Positions 48,073 through 57,940 of a stretch of DNA of 64,000 bases are shown here, in pieces; position 1 is the first letter of the stretch; every line of letters starts with the position of its first letter. This DNA is from Eunapius fragilis (taxonomy: Eukaryota > Porifera > Demospongiae > Spongillida > Spongillidae). Location: assembly GCA_963681505.1 (NCBI GenBank), contig OY811975.1, positions 1,074,586 to 1,138,585 of the forward strand, in the 5' to 3' direction. The position numbers were made by a program, and so were the translations under genes. The notes beneath the pieces are model-generated. The model worked only from the letters and a program-made list of their open reading frames with translations, ran no database searches and was not told the origin of the DNA.

Positions 48073-49154
48073 AATTTAGATTTATAGTCTCAGCTTCCAT
48101 ATTTAGGGCGCCAAAAATCAAAATAATTAAAAACAATTTGAGATTATATCACCCAGGTCAAATTGTAATAATAAATTGACATCCTAGCCATTCTCAATCT
48201 AAGGGTTAGTTAAAGTACTTTTTCAAAATTTCCAGAACAAGCAAAAGAAAAGTAAGAATAAAATAATAATAACCAGTTAAAGTGGTAACCGCTGTGTTAA
48301 AACAAAACACAGGGGCGCCAGTAACTATGATGCCCAATGAACTAATTGGCTGCGGTGCGAACGCGACGCGCGCGATGGGATAAATTGCGTCAAATCGTAA
48401 ACCAGGCTTTACCATAAGGGTCGATGCTTAAATACCTTTCATTAATCTCTTCAAAACATATCTGCAATTAATGAGAGTAGTCCTAGCTACTGTCTCTATT
48501 ATTCGCTAGTTGTTCTAGTTTAACCGTTACGTGTGCACAAAAAACTCATGCCAATCATTTAAAATAACGGCGTCATCGGCCTAAATCATTGGCGCAAAAC
48601 GAGCGGTAAAATGATAGCTATATCGTCGTAAAAAAATAACGAACAGGACAAATAAATTGCTGGAGGACTATACCAATTTTGAAGCGATTTACATACTCCT
48701 GCACAGATATATTTGAAATCACGCACATAAATCACGTTCCTTACGCTTGCGTCATGCATAGGTTATGCATCATGCGTAGGTTATTACTATATATGCTTCT
48801 GGGAAGTTTTTAAAGTTTTCAAAATGTTTGATTTTCCAAAGAGCTTCTTTCAAATGATCCTTGTGCATGCAATATTGGGCTATCCATCGTTAAGTTATAA
48901 GACAATTAATGCATAATTAGCCATACATTTCAATGCAAGCGTTATACTGTTCTTTTGCTTGTCCTGGAAAATTTGTAAAAGTATCACATGGGTGATTTTG
49001 CTGGACACTGTCCTGTATGTTACACAGGCGTCAAATCATTGTGGATTGAACAGAAAATCACGAAAAAAAAGTGTATGCTCTTACTTTCTTTCATCCTCAA
49101 TTGGGAGAATTGCTTTCCTGAATGATTAAAATAATCTTGTCACAGTGATTGCTT
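48073..49154. other. Non-coding AT-rich spacer
   Basis: No exon, RNA gene or repeat with clear ends was recognised. Confidence 0.5.
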
Positions 49155-49699
49155 ATCGCCCCCTTAAATCTGCATACCTGCAGAACATTAGCTCGAACGG
49201 CATAACACCAGTTGATTTGTGTGCCGATGTTCGATAGGCAAACAGCACCCCGTCAGGAAACATGTCCCAATCATTCTGTTTGTCACTAACTAGTTTTAGC
49301 AATGATCGCTGAAGTGTCTGGTTGTATCGCTCCACCAAGCCATTGTATTGAGGGTGATAAGCAGATGTAACTCACCTTGTACTTGATTCCTGTTAGATGA
49401 AACAGAGTCAGATTTGTGCTGTAATAGATTCCCTCCCTTGATCACTAAGGATTGATTTGGGAGCTCCATGTCTGCATAAAAATGGGATAAAGAATACAAA
49501 ATTGTATTTAAAAATTGCCATTCATTGTACCTTATTACCAAGGCAACTGTGATTTGTTTTGGACCTCAGAACCCTGTGGTCCTTGGTAAATGTAAAAATA
49601 ATTGTTTCATGTGTTTAAAATGTAATCTAATCTAATTATTAGTACCTTCACACTCCTTATGTACCACTTAAAATGTGCGCATTTTTATAGCACAATATA

Positions 49700-51040
49700 C
49701 AGGGTGTTCCGCAATCAAGAGAAATTCGTTTTTAAATAAATTTAAAGTCATAACTAAGATTTTTTTAATTTATTTATTTTATTACACTTAATACATATAA
49801 TAATAATGCATGTATACGATTGAACTAAATCATACAAAAAAAACTCTTCATCATCCCCATTCATTGTCCCCATTACTGAAGCTGAATTGCCTCTCTGAAT
49901 GGCAACAGATAGCCTTTGGGCAAGATATTGGAAAGAGTTTGCTTCTCCTGACACTTGCCTCAATCGATGTCCCAGCTCTTTTATTAAATCGGTTGTTTTT
50001 TGGCCATACACTCCTGATGTTTCTATTGCCACAGGAGTGAAGAAAAGGTGTGAGCTAAGGTGTTTGTACTTCTGAGTCTTCTTATCCTCTGCTTGTTGGG
50101 CAACTGCTCCAACTTGTTGTGCCGCGATTGTGGAGTAAGAAGGTGCAAACGTATCTGGGCAAGTGGCATCCCACACAAGAAGTTGGCCGCATTTCCATGG
50201 AACCATTGTAATTCCATCTGGTCGCTTTCCATCTGAGCGATAGAGACCTGAAGGCTCAAGACGTGATGGAACATGTGCTGCCACTAAAGCTCTGTGTATT
50301 ATGTCGTTGATAGCTGAATGGCGGTAATGACGACCAGCACTCCTCTTGCAGCTTAAGCCATGTGTGGCAAATTGAGACACTTCAGCTCCACATTGTTGAC
50401 AGAGATGGTTTCTACACAGTGGTATTCCCAGACGAAGGCCCATGGATATTCTGATGGTAGTGTCATCCATGCGTAGCCCCAGCGATGTAATTGGTAGGGC
50501 ATTTAGCCATGCTCCGGACTCCTTACAGGTTGCTGCAAGGAGGCGAGCTCTGTTCAACTGATCAGTTGTATTTTTGATTTACTAATTTATGTTATAATAA
50601 CCTTGAAAATTTAATGAGAGTAAAAGATCGTATTCAGTTTCATACGAGAAAATTGCTCAATCACAAGCATATTAAGTTTCACTAAGTTAAATCAAGCTAT
50701 TTGATATTTAAATTCAAACCAATCAGTCAAGAACAGATGACTATCCATATTCTAGTTATAATAACTAATGACAAGCTGATTATTTGGCTTGATGTGTGAC
50801 CTAAAGTTAAATAACTTATTCTACTGGGGAGTTATTAAGTCAAACTTTGATTTTCGGGCACTTGACTATGAGTAGTTTTTATAGTTGCATGTACATATTT
50901 TTCTGTTGAACCATTAGTGTAAACATGCATTCAATATGATCAGCATTTGGCCCTATTCAAAATTGCTTATTTCTAATCAATGCCCACTAATGTAATTACA
51001 TGGAATGTGTTTAATTTTTCCTTAATTGTGGGACACCCTG
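49700..51040. mobile_element. TA-flanked CAGGGTGT TIR element carrying an endonuclease-domain ORF
   Basis: The left end CAGGGTGTTCCGCAATCAAG and the right end (complement: CAGGGTGTCCCACAATTAAG) are inverted copies. TA flanks both sides (49698-49699 and 51041-51042). It has the same terminal word as the element at 34110-34886 but different interiors. It carries no transposase; its only substantial ORF is 49754-50557 on the minus strand. Confidence 0.82.
49754..50557 (-). CDS. CCHC plus restriction-like endonuclease domain protein (R2-like C-terminus)
   Basis: This is an open frame of 267 residues (first residue shown is a TTG codon; the frame extends about 8 codons upstream without ATG, then a stop). 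It reads LNRARLLAATCKESGAWLNA, then CQQCGAEVSQFATHGLSC (Cys-x2-Cys-x9-His-x3-Cys), then GRHYRHSAIN (RH box), RSDGKRPDGITMVPW and VWDATCPDTF. The PD...D spacing fits the restriction-like endonuclease seen after CCHC in R2-type elements. The C-terminal LAQRLSVAIQRGNSASVMG is also typical of this widespread family. The frame is intact and lies entirely inside a TIR element, on the strand opposite to its left end. The lack of an ATG and a CAG directly before the first codon suggest either a captured 3' exon needing a spliced leader exon or a 5'-truncated capture. The last ~20 codons are Ile/Lys-rich and unlike the rest, so the true end may be earlier. Confidence 0.65.
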   Translation of the reverse strand: MNRARLLAATCKESGAWLNALPITSLGLRMDDTTIRISMGLRLGIPLCRNHLCQQCGAEVSQFATHGLSCKRSAGRHYRHSAINDIIHRALVAAHVPSRLEPSGLYRSDGKRPDGITMVPWKCGQLLVWDATCPDTFAPSYSTIAAQQVGAVAQQAEDKKTQKYKHLSSHLFFTPVAIETSGVYGQKTTDLIKELGHRLRQVSGEANSFQYLAQRLSVAIQRGNSASVMGTMNGDDEEFFLYDLVQSYTCIIIICIKCNKINKLKKS

Positions 51041-51960
51041 TACTTTCAAGCCACTGATAAACAATGCTACCAAATTACACAACTTACCTAATAACAAGGC
51101 AAACAAAAATAGATCAGTAACATATCATCTACTTCTTTCACACAAGCATGTAAATATTATATTACATTGTACCTGCAATCATCCTCTTAAGGAACGTCTA
51201 CACCGTATGATGTCTTGTCCTTCAAAGGCTCAGCCTCTGGCCATTTTGAAAAGTAATCCATCAGAGTTATATACTTGTTGCCCGACGAAGTTTTGGGAAG
51301 GGGGCCAATCAGGTCAATACCCAGCTGTAATAAAACATATCATAGTTTCTGAAATATTTATTTTAGTGAATTTGTGGGTGAAATAAATAAATGCCTTCAA
51401 ATTATGAGGATTCAAAAGGTAAGCATAACACTGCTCGAGCCATTTCAATAGCTCTATATACCTCATTTTGTATAGATATTGCGTACATGAATAAATAAAG
51501 TTTTGGCAACACAACATTGCATGGTTCATCAAAGGGTGAGGATTGTTTTAAAATCATCTTTATTATTCCGAATAGCATACCATGTATTTACAAGAACAGG
51601 TGGATGAGTGTGAGTAATATATAGCCATGGATGTGTGAGATATGCAAAATTATGATTCAAATTTATCATGCCATTGAGGACTACTAAGTATTATAAGATA
51701 ACACACGAGATATACTGGGAGTAATTAAAGTCTACAATCAGCTTCACTTATTGAAATAACTGTTAGGGAACGAGGAGAGAAAGAAACACATGCATGCAGA
51801 TGCACGGTTGAAAAACAAGTGAACACAACCTACCTGATTCCAGACTTTAGATTCCACTGCAATAGGATGGAGAGCAGCATCAATTTTTGCAAGTTTTGTT
51901 GTCATTTGCTCGATGGCATTTGTCGCAGGATTTCATGAACTCTCGTATATTGTCGTACCT

Positions 51961-52435
51961 TTCTCAAGAGTTCTGTCCCTGCCAAAATGTTACCAAGCAC
52001 GTAATCATCAGCAGCTCAGTTGAAATTTTGGGGAACTATGAACATATAGTTATGCTAACTTGCAGCATGCACTACATAGTTAAAACATACCTCAAAAACC
52101 AAACATTGACTATAGCTTATATCGTGAAAAAGAGTTTCTCTGTGTTTAGTAGTCCTTTTGTACTCAGGATGCGTACCTTCAGCAGATGCATGACAGCTTT
52201 TCATGATGCGATGCGCTCATCCTCTGTTGGTATAACCCATTACCATCGCCGTTCTTTTCTCGAAACCGAAGAGATAGCTGCATAGAATAATAAAGAACGT
52301 CTGATTTAACTTGAAAGTTAAACTTCGCTTTCCTTCTTAATGAACGCTTTTGGTCTTTGGAATATCCTACTGGATAACTACCATAGTCAGGAATTCCTGA
52401 ATAGCCTTATAGTCAACCATTTCTCTACACGAGGC
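51961..52435. other. Non-coding spacer before the assembly gap
   Basis: No further integrase exon was recognised here. Confidence 0.4.
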
Positions 52436-52635
52436 NNNNNNNNNNNNNNNNNNNNNNNNNNNNNNNNNNNNNNNNNNNNNNNNNNNNNNNNNNNNNNNNN
52501 NNNNNNNNNNNNNNNNNNNNNNNNNNNNNNNNNNNNNNNNNNNNNNNNNNNNNNNNNNNNNNNNNNNNNNNNNNNNNNNNNNNNNNNNNNNNNNNNNNNN
52601 NNNNNNNNNNNNNNNNNNNNNNNNNNNNNNNNNNN
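52436..52635. other. Assembly gap (200 N)
   Basis: This is exactly 200 N, probably a placeholder of unknown true size. Frames running through it are meaningless. Confidence 1.
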
Positions 52636-54289
52636 CATTGAATATTGAGCGCAATGACTGACCACCAATTCCTTCAATTGCTATTCTATGCGGTTGGTAT
52701 ATGGCTGTTCTGTGGTGTATGTTGTTGGATTTGTTGAATGGGTGAGGAGGGAGGGTCCTTTTTCTCTCGACCCCATATATAGCAAAACATGCATGCATTA
52801 AGATCAAAGAACGGATAAAGTCCGTAGGTGGCAGTAGATAGATCTACTGTTCATAAACAAAAGGCGTAGCCTATTATACAATGCACATGGCGGGCAATGA
52901 TCCTATTGGTACACGAATATTTATCGAAGACAAAGCGTATAACCACCGGCAACTACTTTAGATTACAGACAATGAAATTAATTGGTCGCACGTGACCTTT
53001 TTCACACTGTCCGGTATATAGGTCTGGTCGGTTGTCCACCTGATTTGGACTTAGCCACATCGCTTGCAGAACAATGCAGCACAGCAGAACAGGTGAGCAG
53101 CCAAAATTACCGATCACTGTATCTGGTTGGCAGAAGGGGATGCTGGCGGAAGCGTGGGTAACCGTATGGAAGTGGTTAAGCATCGGGCGTTTACCGCGGG
53201 TGGACAATCGATCGCTGCCAAGATGTTTGATGGCGGGCCTGGTTCTAATGTCACACAGTGTGCATGCGTTGTTCTACACTGTACCATGTCGCTCATGCGC
53301 TGCATCACTGCATAGCTGCACGAGGCAGGACCACAAGTACTTGTGACAATAAAAATTTATAGCTTTACCAATCTGTTATCAATCGTTTGAGGTACACATG
53401 CACATACCTAAATGTATATTAAATTAACTACCTCCCTCAACACAACGATGATCAAACCTCTTGAAAGAGAAACTCATTCACTTGCACAGGTCAGTATTAT
53501 GTACTATATGTTGGAAATAAAATAAAGAAGCCATTAAACCACATGCAAACACTTAGGATAAACAAAGTATATAGTTCCCTGGGCAAGCCCATGCATGCAA
53601 GCTGTTGATTAGTGATGCAATGTCGTGGCAAAGAGATGCAAGCACAGCCATCACCTCACGCTACACAAACTTCAAAGTACATTCCCTTTGATGTATGTAG
53701 ACTGTACTATACACCAACGCACAGACGTAAGGCGTCATTGCGTACATCGTGTATAGCAAGAGATCAATAATATCAATGTACTGGAAGAGTACGGCATGGC
53801 ATACCGTTGGGTAACTGTACCTGTAGTACTCTTTCGATAACCTCTTTGATATTCCGTGCAGTGCATGCTTTAACTCCCCTACCGCATTGTTTCGCCAGGT
53901 GACTAGTACTATACAAAAATGCACAAATATATTTCGTTACAAGCACAGACACGCGAAGATGCCACGTGCCCAGTTGCGATATCATCGCGTAGTAAGTGCA
54001 TAATATCAATGTTAAAAGTATGTACGAGTACGACATACTGTTGGGCGACTATCTGCAGTACTCATTCAATGGCGCGCCTCGTTGATATTCCTGTGTATGC
54101 ATAGACTCCCCGTATCGCACTTTTTTCGTCGAGGGACCAGGTTCTGGACTCTCCCAGTACCGTTGTCTTTATCTTTTCTGGCTCTGCTATGCTCTTCGCG
54201 TTCAGTGGTCCGTTTCTTTTCAGTTCTACATGTAGCTCTGTTTCGTCGGTTGTAGACCGTATACGTTAAATTAGATTACATCACTTGTT
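52636..54289. other. Unassigned region
   Basis: A stretch around 53030-53095 reads as an exon (PPDLDLATSLAEQCSTAEQ followed by GTGAGC), but no partner exon was found. Nothing else is recognised. Confidence 0.3.
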
Positions 54290-54520
54290 ATTGTTTGGTT
54301 ATGGGGATCAAGAAGAAAAATAATTTCTGGACTGGGTACGAGGACGGGCAGTACCCTTTTGTTCTCTATAACAGCGCAGTTCGATTACAACAGCTAGCTA
54401 AACGATCCGATCGTCAGGAGTCTCGTTATAAACGGGTCGCATGTTTTAATGATTTCATAGTCGGGTCAAATCCTACATTGATGTTTGTAGCCAAACTTCC
54501 AATATCGTTAGCATCACGAT
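54290..54520 (+). repeat. Interspersed repeat, family 2, copy 3
   Basis: It shares GGGTACGAGGACGGGCAGTA, ACGATCCGATCGTCAGGAG and TCATAGTCGGGTCAAATCCTA-type sequence with 41255-41660 (opposite strand). Confidence 0.65.
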
Positions 54521-55475
54521 CCCGTTCGGAGAAAATGTGCATCTAGAAATTAAAATGGCTTATGCGAGTTACGTGGTGTTTTTAGTTAGGGCAGCGCGGC
54601 ATAGAATACGAAACGCGGAGATAATTAGAAATGATCCGCGTTGCGGCACGTGACACATTTATGGTAATAAATTTATACGGCGATACCAAGGACCGAAACT
54701 GACTTGCTTATTCAAATATTGTGAAACGAGCGATACAGGAGGCGATTACGGACACCTAAAACGCATGCAGGCCGAAACGCAGGCCGAAACGCAGGCCGAA
54801 ACGCATACCCAAAAGGCATCCTTATGTTAAATGATCTGTTTTTCGTTTTCATGCATTCGCAACACAAATGAAGGAAGTATGATAAGCCTTCAATCACTAT
54901 AAGTTCGTTCTCTACAATTGATCACGGTAACTTCGTAGATATCATTGTGTCTAAATGCTATCTAGCTTGCTTTAGGTTTTAAGTGATTGCATAGCGGTTT
55001 GTTAAATAAATAATATTACCTTCAGACTGTGCAGCGCAAATGGCATGCAAAATAAGGCATTTAGAAGACCTCCAGTTTGCTATTGCCAAGCCTCCATGCA
55101 TATATAGATAAATTGTGAACTGCCATTTTGCAATTGACCTCACGGCCGGTTGAAAATTTAGGATTCAAAGTTCCTTTTATACGCCAACTCCTGCCTATAA
55201 ACGCTGCCCTAACCTTAACTAAACAGACGGAATTGAATTATTTTCATTCATAACGTAATAATATACATCGTAGCGCGTCTAGTAACAACGCTAACGATGT
55301 ATATATTATAACGTTAATATTTCGTGACACTACTTTTTAATAGTGACATGCACTAACTTTTTTTGCTGCACATGATCCCGTTCTTACCAGAAAATGCGAA
55401 AAAGGGTGAGTAAAAAAGTACACGTGTGCAATCATAGATAATAGAAAATTTATTTATTCTATAATCTATAAAATT
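54521..55475. other. Non-coding spacer
   Basis: This stretch contains three tandem GCAGGCCGAAAC units (54767-54802) and a short inverted AT-rich piece around 55255-55320. No gene is seen. Confidence 0.5.
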
Positions 55476-57237
55476 TAAAGTGGACACCATGATAGTTGAG
55501 TATAAAATTTTTTTCCTACTCATCAATGTTTGAAATCATTTTTATCAATAATGACTTGAGCTACAAAAATTCTAATAATGCAGTTTCGTTGACAAACTAG
55601 TTTTCCAAAAGAGTTTGAAATTGTAGCTTATCACGTGACACCTTGCTTTCTATTTTGGGGAATTTGTGTTCCTCGTCCTGAAAAAACATTTTTAGCTGAT
55701 TTCTCCCCTATTCGGAAACAGATCAAGCTAAACATTGCCATATAACTACCCCATAAAAAACTGCACTACTTGGTCGGGCCGAAAGTTGAATGCGCTAAAC
55801 GGTTCGAGGACCGCGGCTGCAAATGTGTCGTTTTAGAGGGAAACGCATCTAGCTGATTGTCGCGTATTGCTTTGATTATTGGCTACCGTACCTAAACAAT
55901 GCATAGAAGACAGGTATCTGTATCTGAAACGCTAGTTGAACGAGAAGTATCGTTTACTCTGCCGCTAAAATGTTTGCCTCGAACGTTGGCTCTCAAAAGT
56001 TAGCCATTTTCGGATGAATTACATTATAATTATTGACAGTATTATGGTTATCGTGGTTATGATTGAGATCGAGCAAGTTGAAAACGGTTCTTTTCAGAAC
56101 CAAACGGAGAGTCCATTAGCACGCAGGCTGCCACGAAGAGCTGGCAGACAGGGACCACCACTTTGGGAAGGTTTGAAGCCAAGGAGCACTCCGAGAGGAA
56201 ACCCTAAAGCGGCAGGTTTGCAGCGGCAATCGTTGTTTCGTGCCAGGAAGCTCGAGCTGGCGAGCATAGCTCGAAGGGCTGCTATCAGAAAGTGTAACCA
56301 AAGAACTTGCGTTAGCCGAGTACATGCAGACGTTCATGTTAGGACACTCGCATTGAGAATGTACTAGCTACATCGAGCTGAGCGAGGGGGTTTCTCCAAG
56401 ATATGCAAAGAGAAAGGTCAACAAGATGCTTCTGATTTTAATGCAATCACCGTGAAAGATGGGTTACTGCCTGATGAGTAGTTGGAGTTACAATATAAAT
56501 ACATACATACATGTACATTTATAATGTGTATACACTTCAAACCTTCCCAAAGTGGTGGTCCCTGTCTGCCAGCTCTTCGTGGCAGCCTGCGTGCTAATGG
56601 ACTCTCCGTTTGGTTCTGAAAAGAACCGTTTTCAACTTGCTCGATCTCAATCATAACCACGATAACCACAATACTGTCAATAATTATAACGTAATTCATC
56701 CGAAAATGGCTAACTTTTGAGAGCCAACGTTCGAGGCAAACATTTTAGCGGCAGAGTAAACGATACTTCTCGTTCAACTGGCGTTTCAGATACAGATACC
56801 TGTCTTCTATGCATTGTTTAGGTACGGTAGCCAATAATCAAAGCAATACGCGACAATCAGCTAGATGCGTTTCCCTCTAAAACAACACATTTGCACCCGC
56901 GGTCCTCGAACCGTTTAGCGCATTCAACTTTCGGCCCGACCAAGTAGTGCAGTTATATATGGGGTAGTTATATGGCAATGTTTAGCCTGATCTGCTTCCG
57001 AATAGGGGAGAAATCAGCTAAAAATGTTTTTTCAGGACGAGGAACACAAATTCCCCAAAATAGAAAGTAAGGTGTCACGTGATAAGCTACAAATTCAAAC
57101 TCTTTTGGAAAACTAGTTTGCCAACGAAACTGCATTATTAGAATTTTTATAGCTCAAGTCGTTATTGATAAAACTGATTTCAAACATTGACGAGTAGGAA
57201 AAAATTTTTATACTCAACTATCACGGATTCCACTTTA
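55476..57237. repeat. 1.76-kb palindrome with unique spacer
   Basis: The left arm 55476 to about 56175 and the right arm about 56535-57237 are reverse complements with roughly 5-7% differences and small indels. For example, CAGCTCTTCGTGGCAGCCTG on the right mirrors the left arm at 56128-56147. The spacer (about 56176-56534) is single copy. The open frames that run from arm to spacer (56014-56367 plus, 56418-56699 minus) share their first about 54 codons only because the arms are inverted copies, and are not supported as genes. Confidence 0.92.
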
Positions 57238-57410
57238 GACCTTATTCGATGAACGATGAATCTCATTGTATTGCGTTCAATTGGATTAACGGTATTCCTC
57301 CAATACTTCAATGGGCCATTCCTTCAATACACAAGTACTGGAGGAATACCGTTAATCCTGTTTCAATTAGAAGTAAATAAATGCAATTCATAGTTCATCG
57401 AATAAGGTCT
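57237..57410. repeat. Short fold-back element abutting the palindrome
   Basis: AGACCTTATTCGATGAAC and GTTCATCGAATAAGGTCT form the ends. The inner arms include GGATTAACGGTATTCCTCCA and its complement. The element begins at the last bases of the larger palindrome. Confidence 0.88.
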
Positions 57411-57534
57411 ATATTACAATGGCTTAAGGGAGTGACCCTATTGGATCATGTACATTTAAACGCCGCGGCGTCTGTTTGCCCTGCACAAAATAGCAGCATG
57501 CACCGCTACCCTGGCGTCCAATGGCGGTGTGGCT

Positions 57535-57535
<1 letters not shown>

Positions 57536-57567
<32 letters not shown>
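57536..57567. repeat. Poly-G tract
   Basis: This is a run of about 31 G followed by GGAGGAGGAGG. It is one of many G/C homopolymer tracts in the window, and it generates spurious glycine- or proline-rich frames. Confidence 0.95.
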
Positions 57568-57831
57568 GGAGGAGGAGGGTACTCAGTATATCTCCGCATA
57601 ATCACCAGCAAACTAGAAATTACTGACAAGTATACGAACGTACACGGGTTTGCCACCCCAGACACATCGCCGCTGCTGGCATCGCCAGATTTTTGGATTG
57701 CATGCAATCATCGATTGTCCAAGCATGTGTGCATCCGTCAACAGTGTTGCATGGTATTTGTATAGGTAGTATCTTCGCGGCTTTTATGATTGGGATTTTA
57801 TGGTATATTGTGAGTTCAGATGCTGTTACCA

Positions 57832-57905
57832 GAGATTGAGTAATTCAATCCTTTAAGAGAAGCACGCTATTTGCAAGTCGTCTAGAATCTGTGTATATAT
57901 TATCT
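57832..57905 (+). promoter_or_regulatory. Conserved 5' flank of the beta-helix gene, copy C
   Basis: This carries the same GTTACCAGAGATTGAGTAATT block and TTTGCAAGTC as 22617-22693. Here an extra ~40 bases (TGTATATATTATCTCCC, CTTTATAGAAC) separate it from the ATG at 57941. Confidence 0.45.
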
Positions 57906-57940
57906 CCCTCTTTATAGAACTGAAGTATGATCCTCAATTC

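Larger units (their letters stand above)
49155..51960 (-). pseudogene. Gypsy-type integrase pseudogene, apparently split by introns
   Basis: On the minus strand, 51960-51835 gives a CDKCHRAN zinc-binding piece and, after a frame slip, HPIAVESKVWNQ ending at a GTAGGT donor. The stretch 51324 to about 51188, after a TTATTACAG acceptor, gives LGIDLIGPLPK and DYFSKWPEAEPL (first catalytic Asp). The stretch 49471-49155, after TTTTTATGCAG, gives HGAPKSILSDQGRE (second Asp) and, after another slip of about 4 bases, NGLVERYNQTLQ (catalytic Glu) and DWDMFPDGVLFAYRTSAH. The order and spacing match the D,D-35-E core of Metaviridae-type integrases. A TA-flanked DNA element (49700-51040) sits in the last intron-like gap. 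Frame slips make it non-functional as it stands. It could be a decayed domesticated gene or an old retroelement copy whose gaps only mimic introns. Confidence 0.65.

Noticed and set aside
52340..52807. Open frames across 52436-52635
   Set aside because: They run through the N gap.
53030..53346. Exon-like stretch (PPDLDLATSLAEQCSTAEQ before GTGAGC) and overlapping 90-residue frame
   Set aside because: No partner exon, no recognisable domain and no second copy; too weak to call a gene.
56014..56699. 117-residue plus-strand frame and 93-residue minus-strand frame with the same N-terminus
   Set aside because: The identical start is due to the palindrome arms; the frames diverge into unrelated spacer and flank, and there is no known domain.
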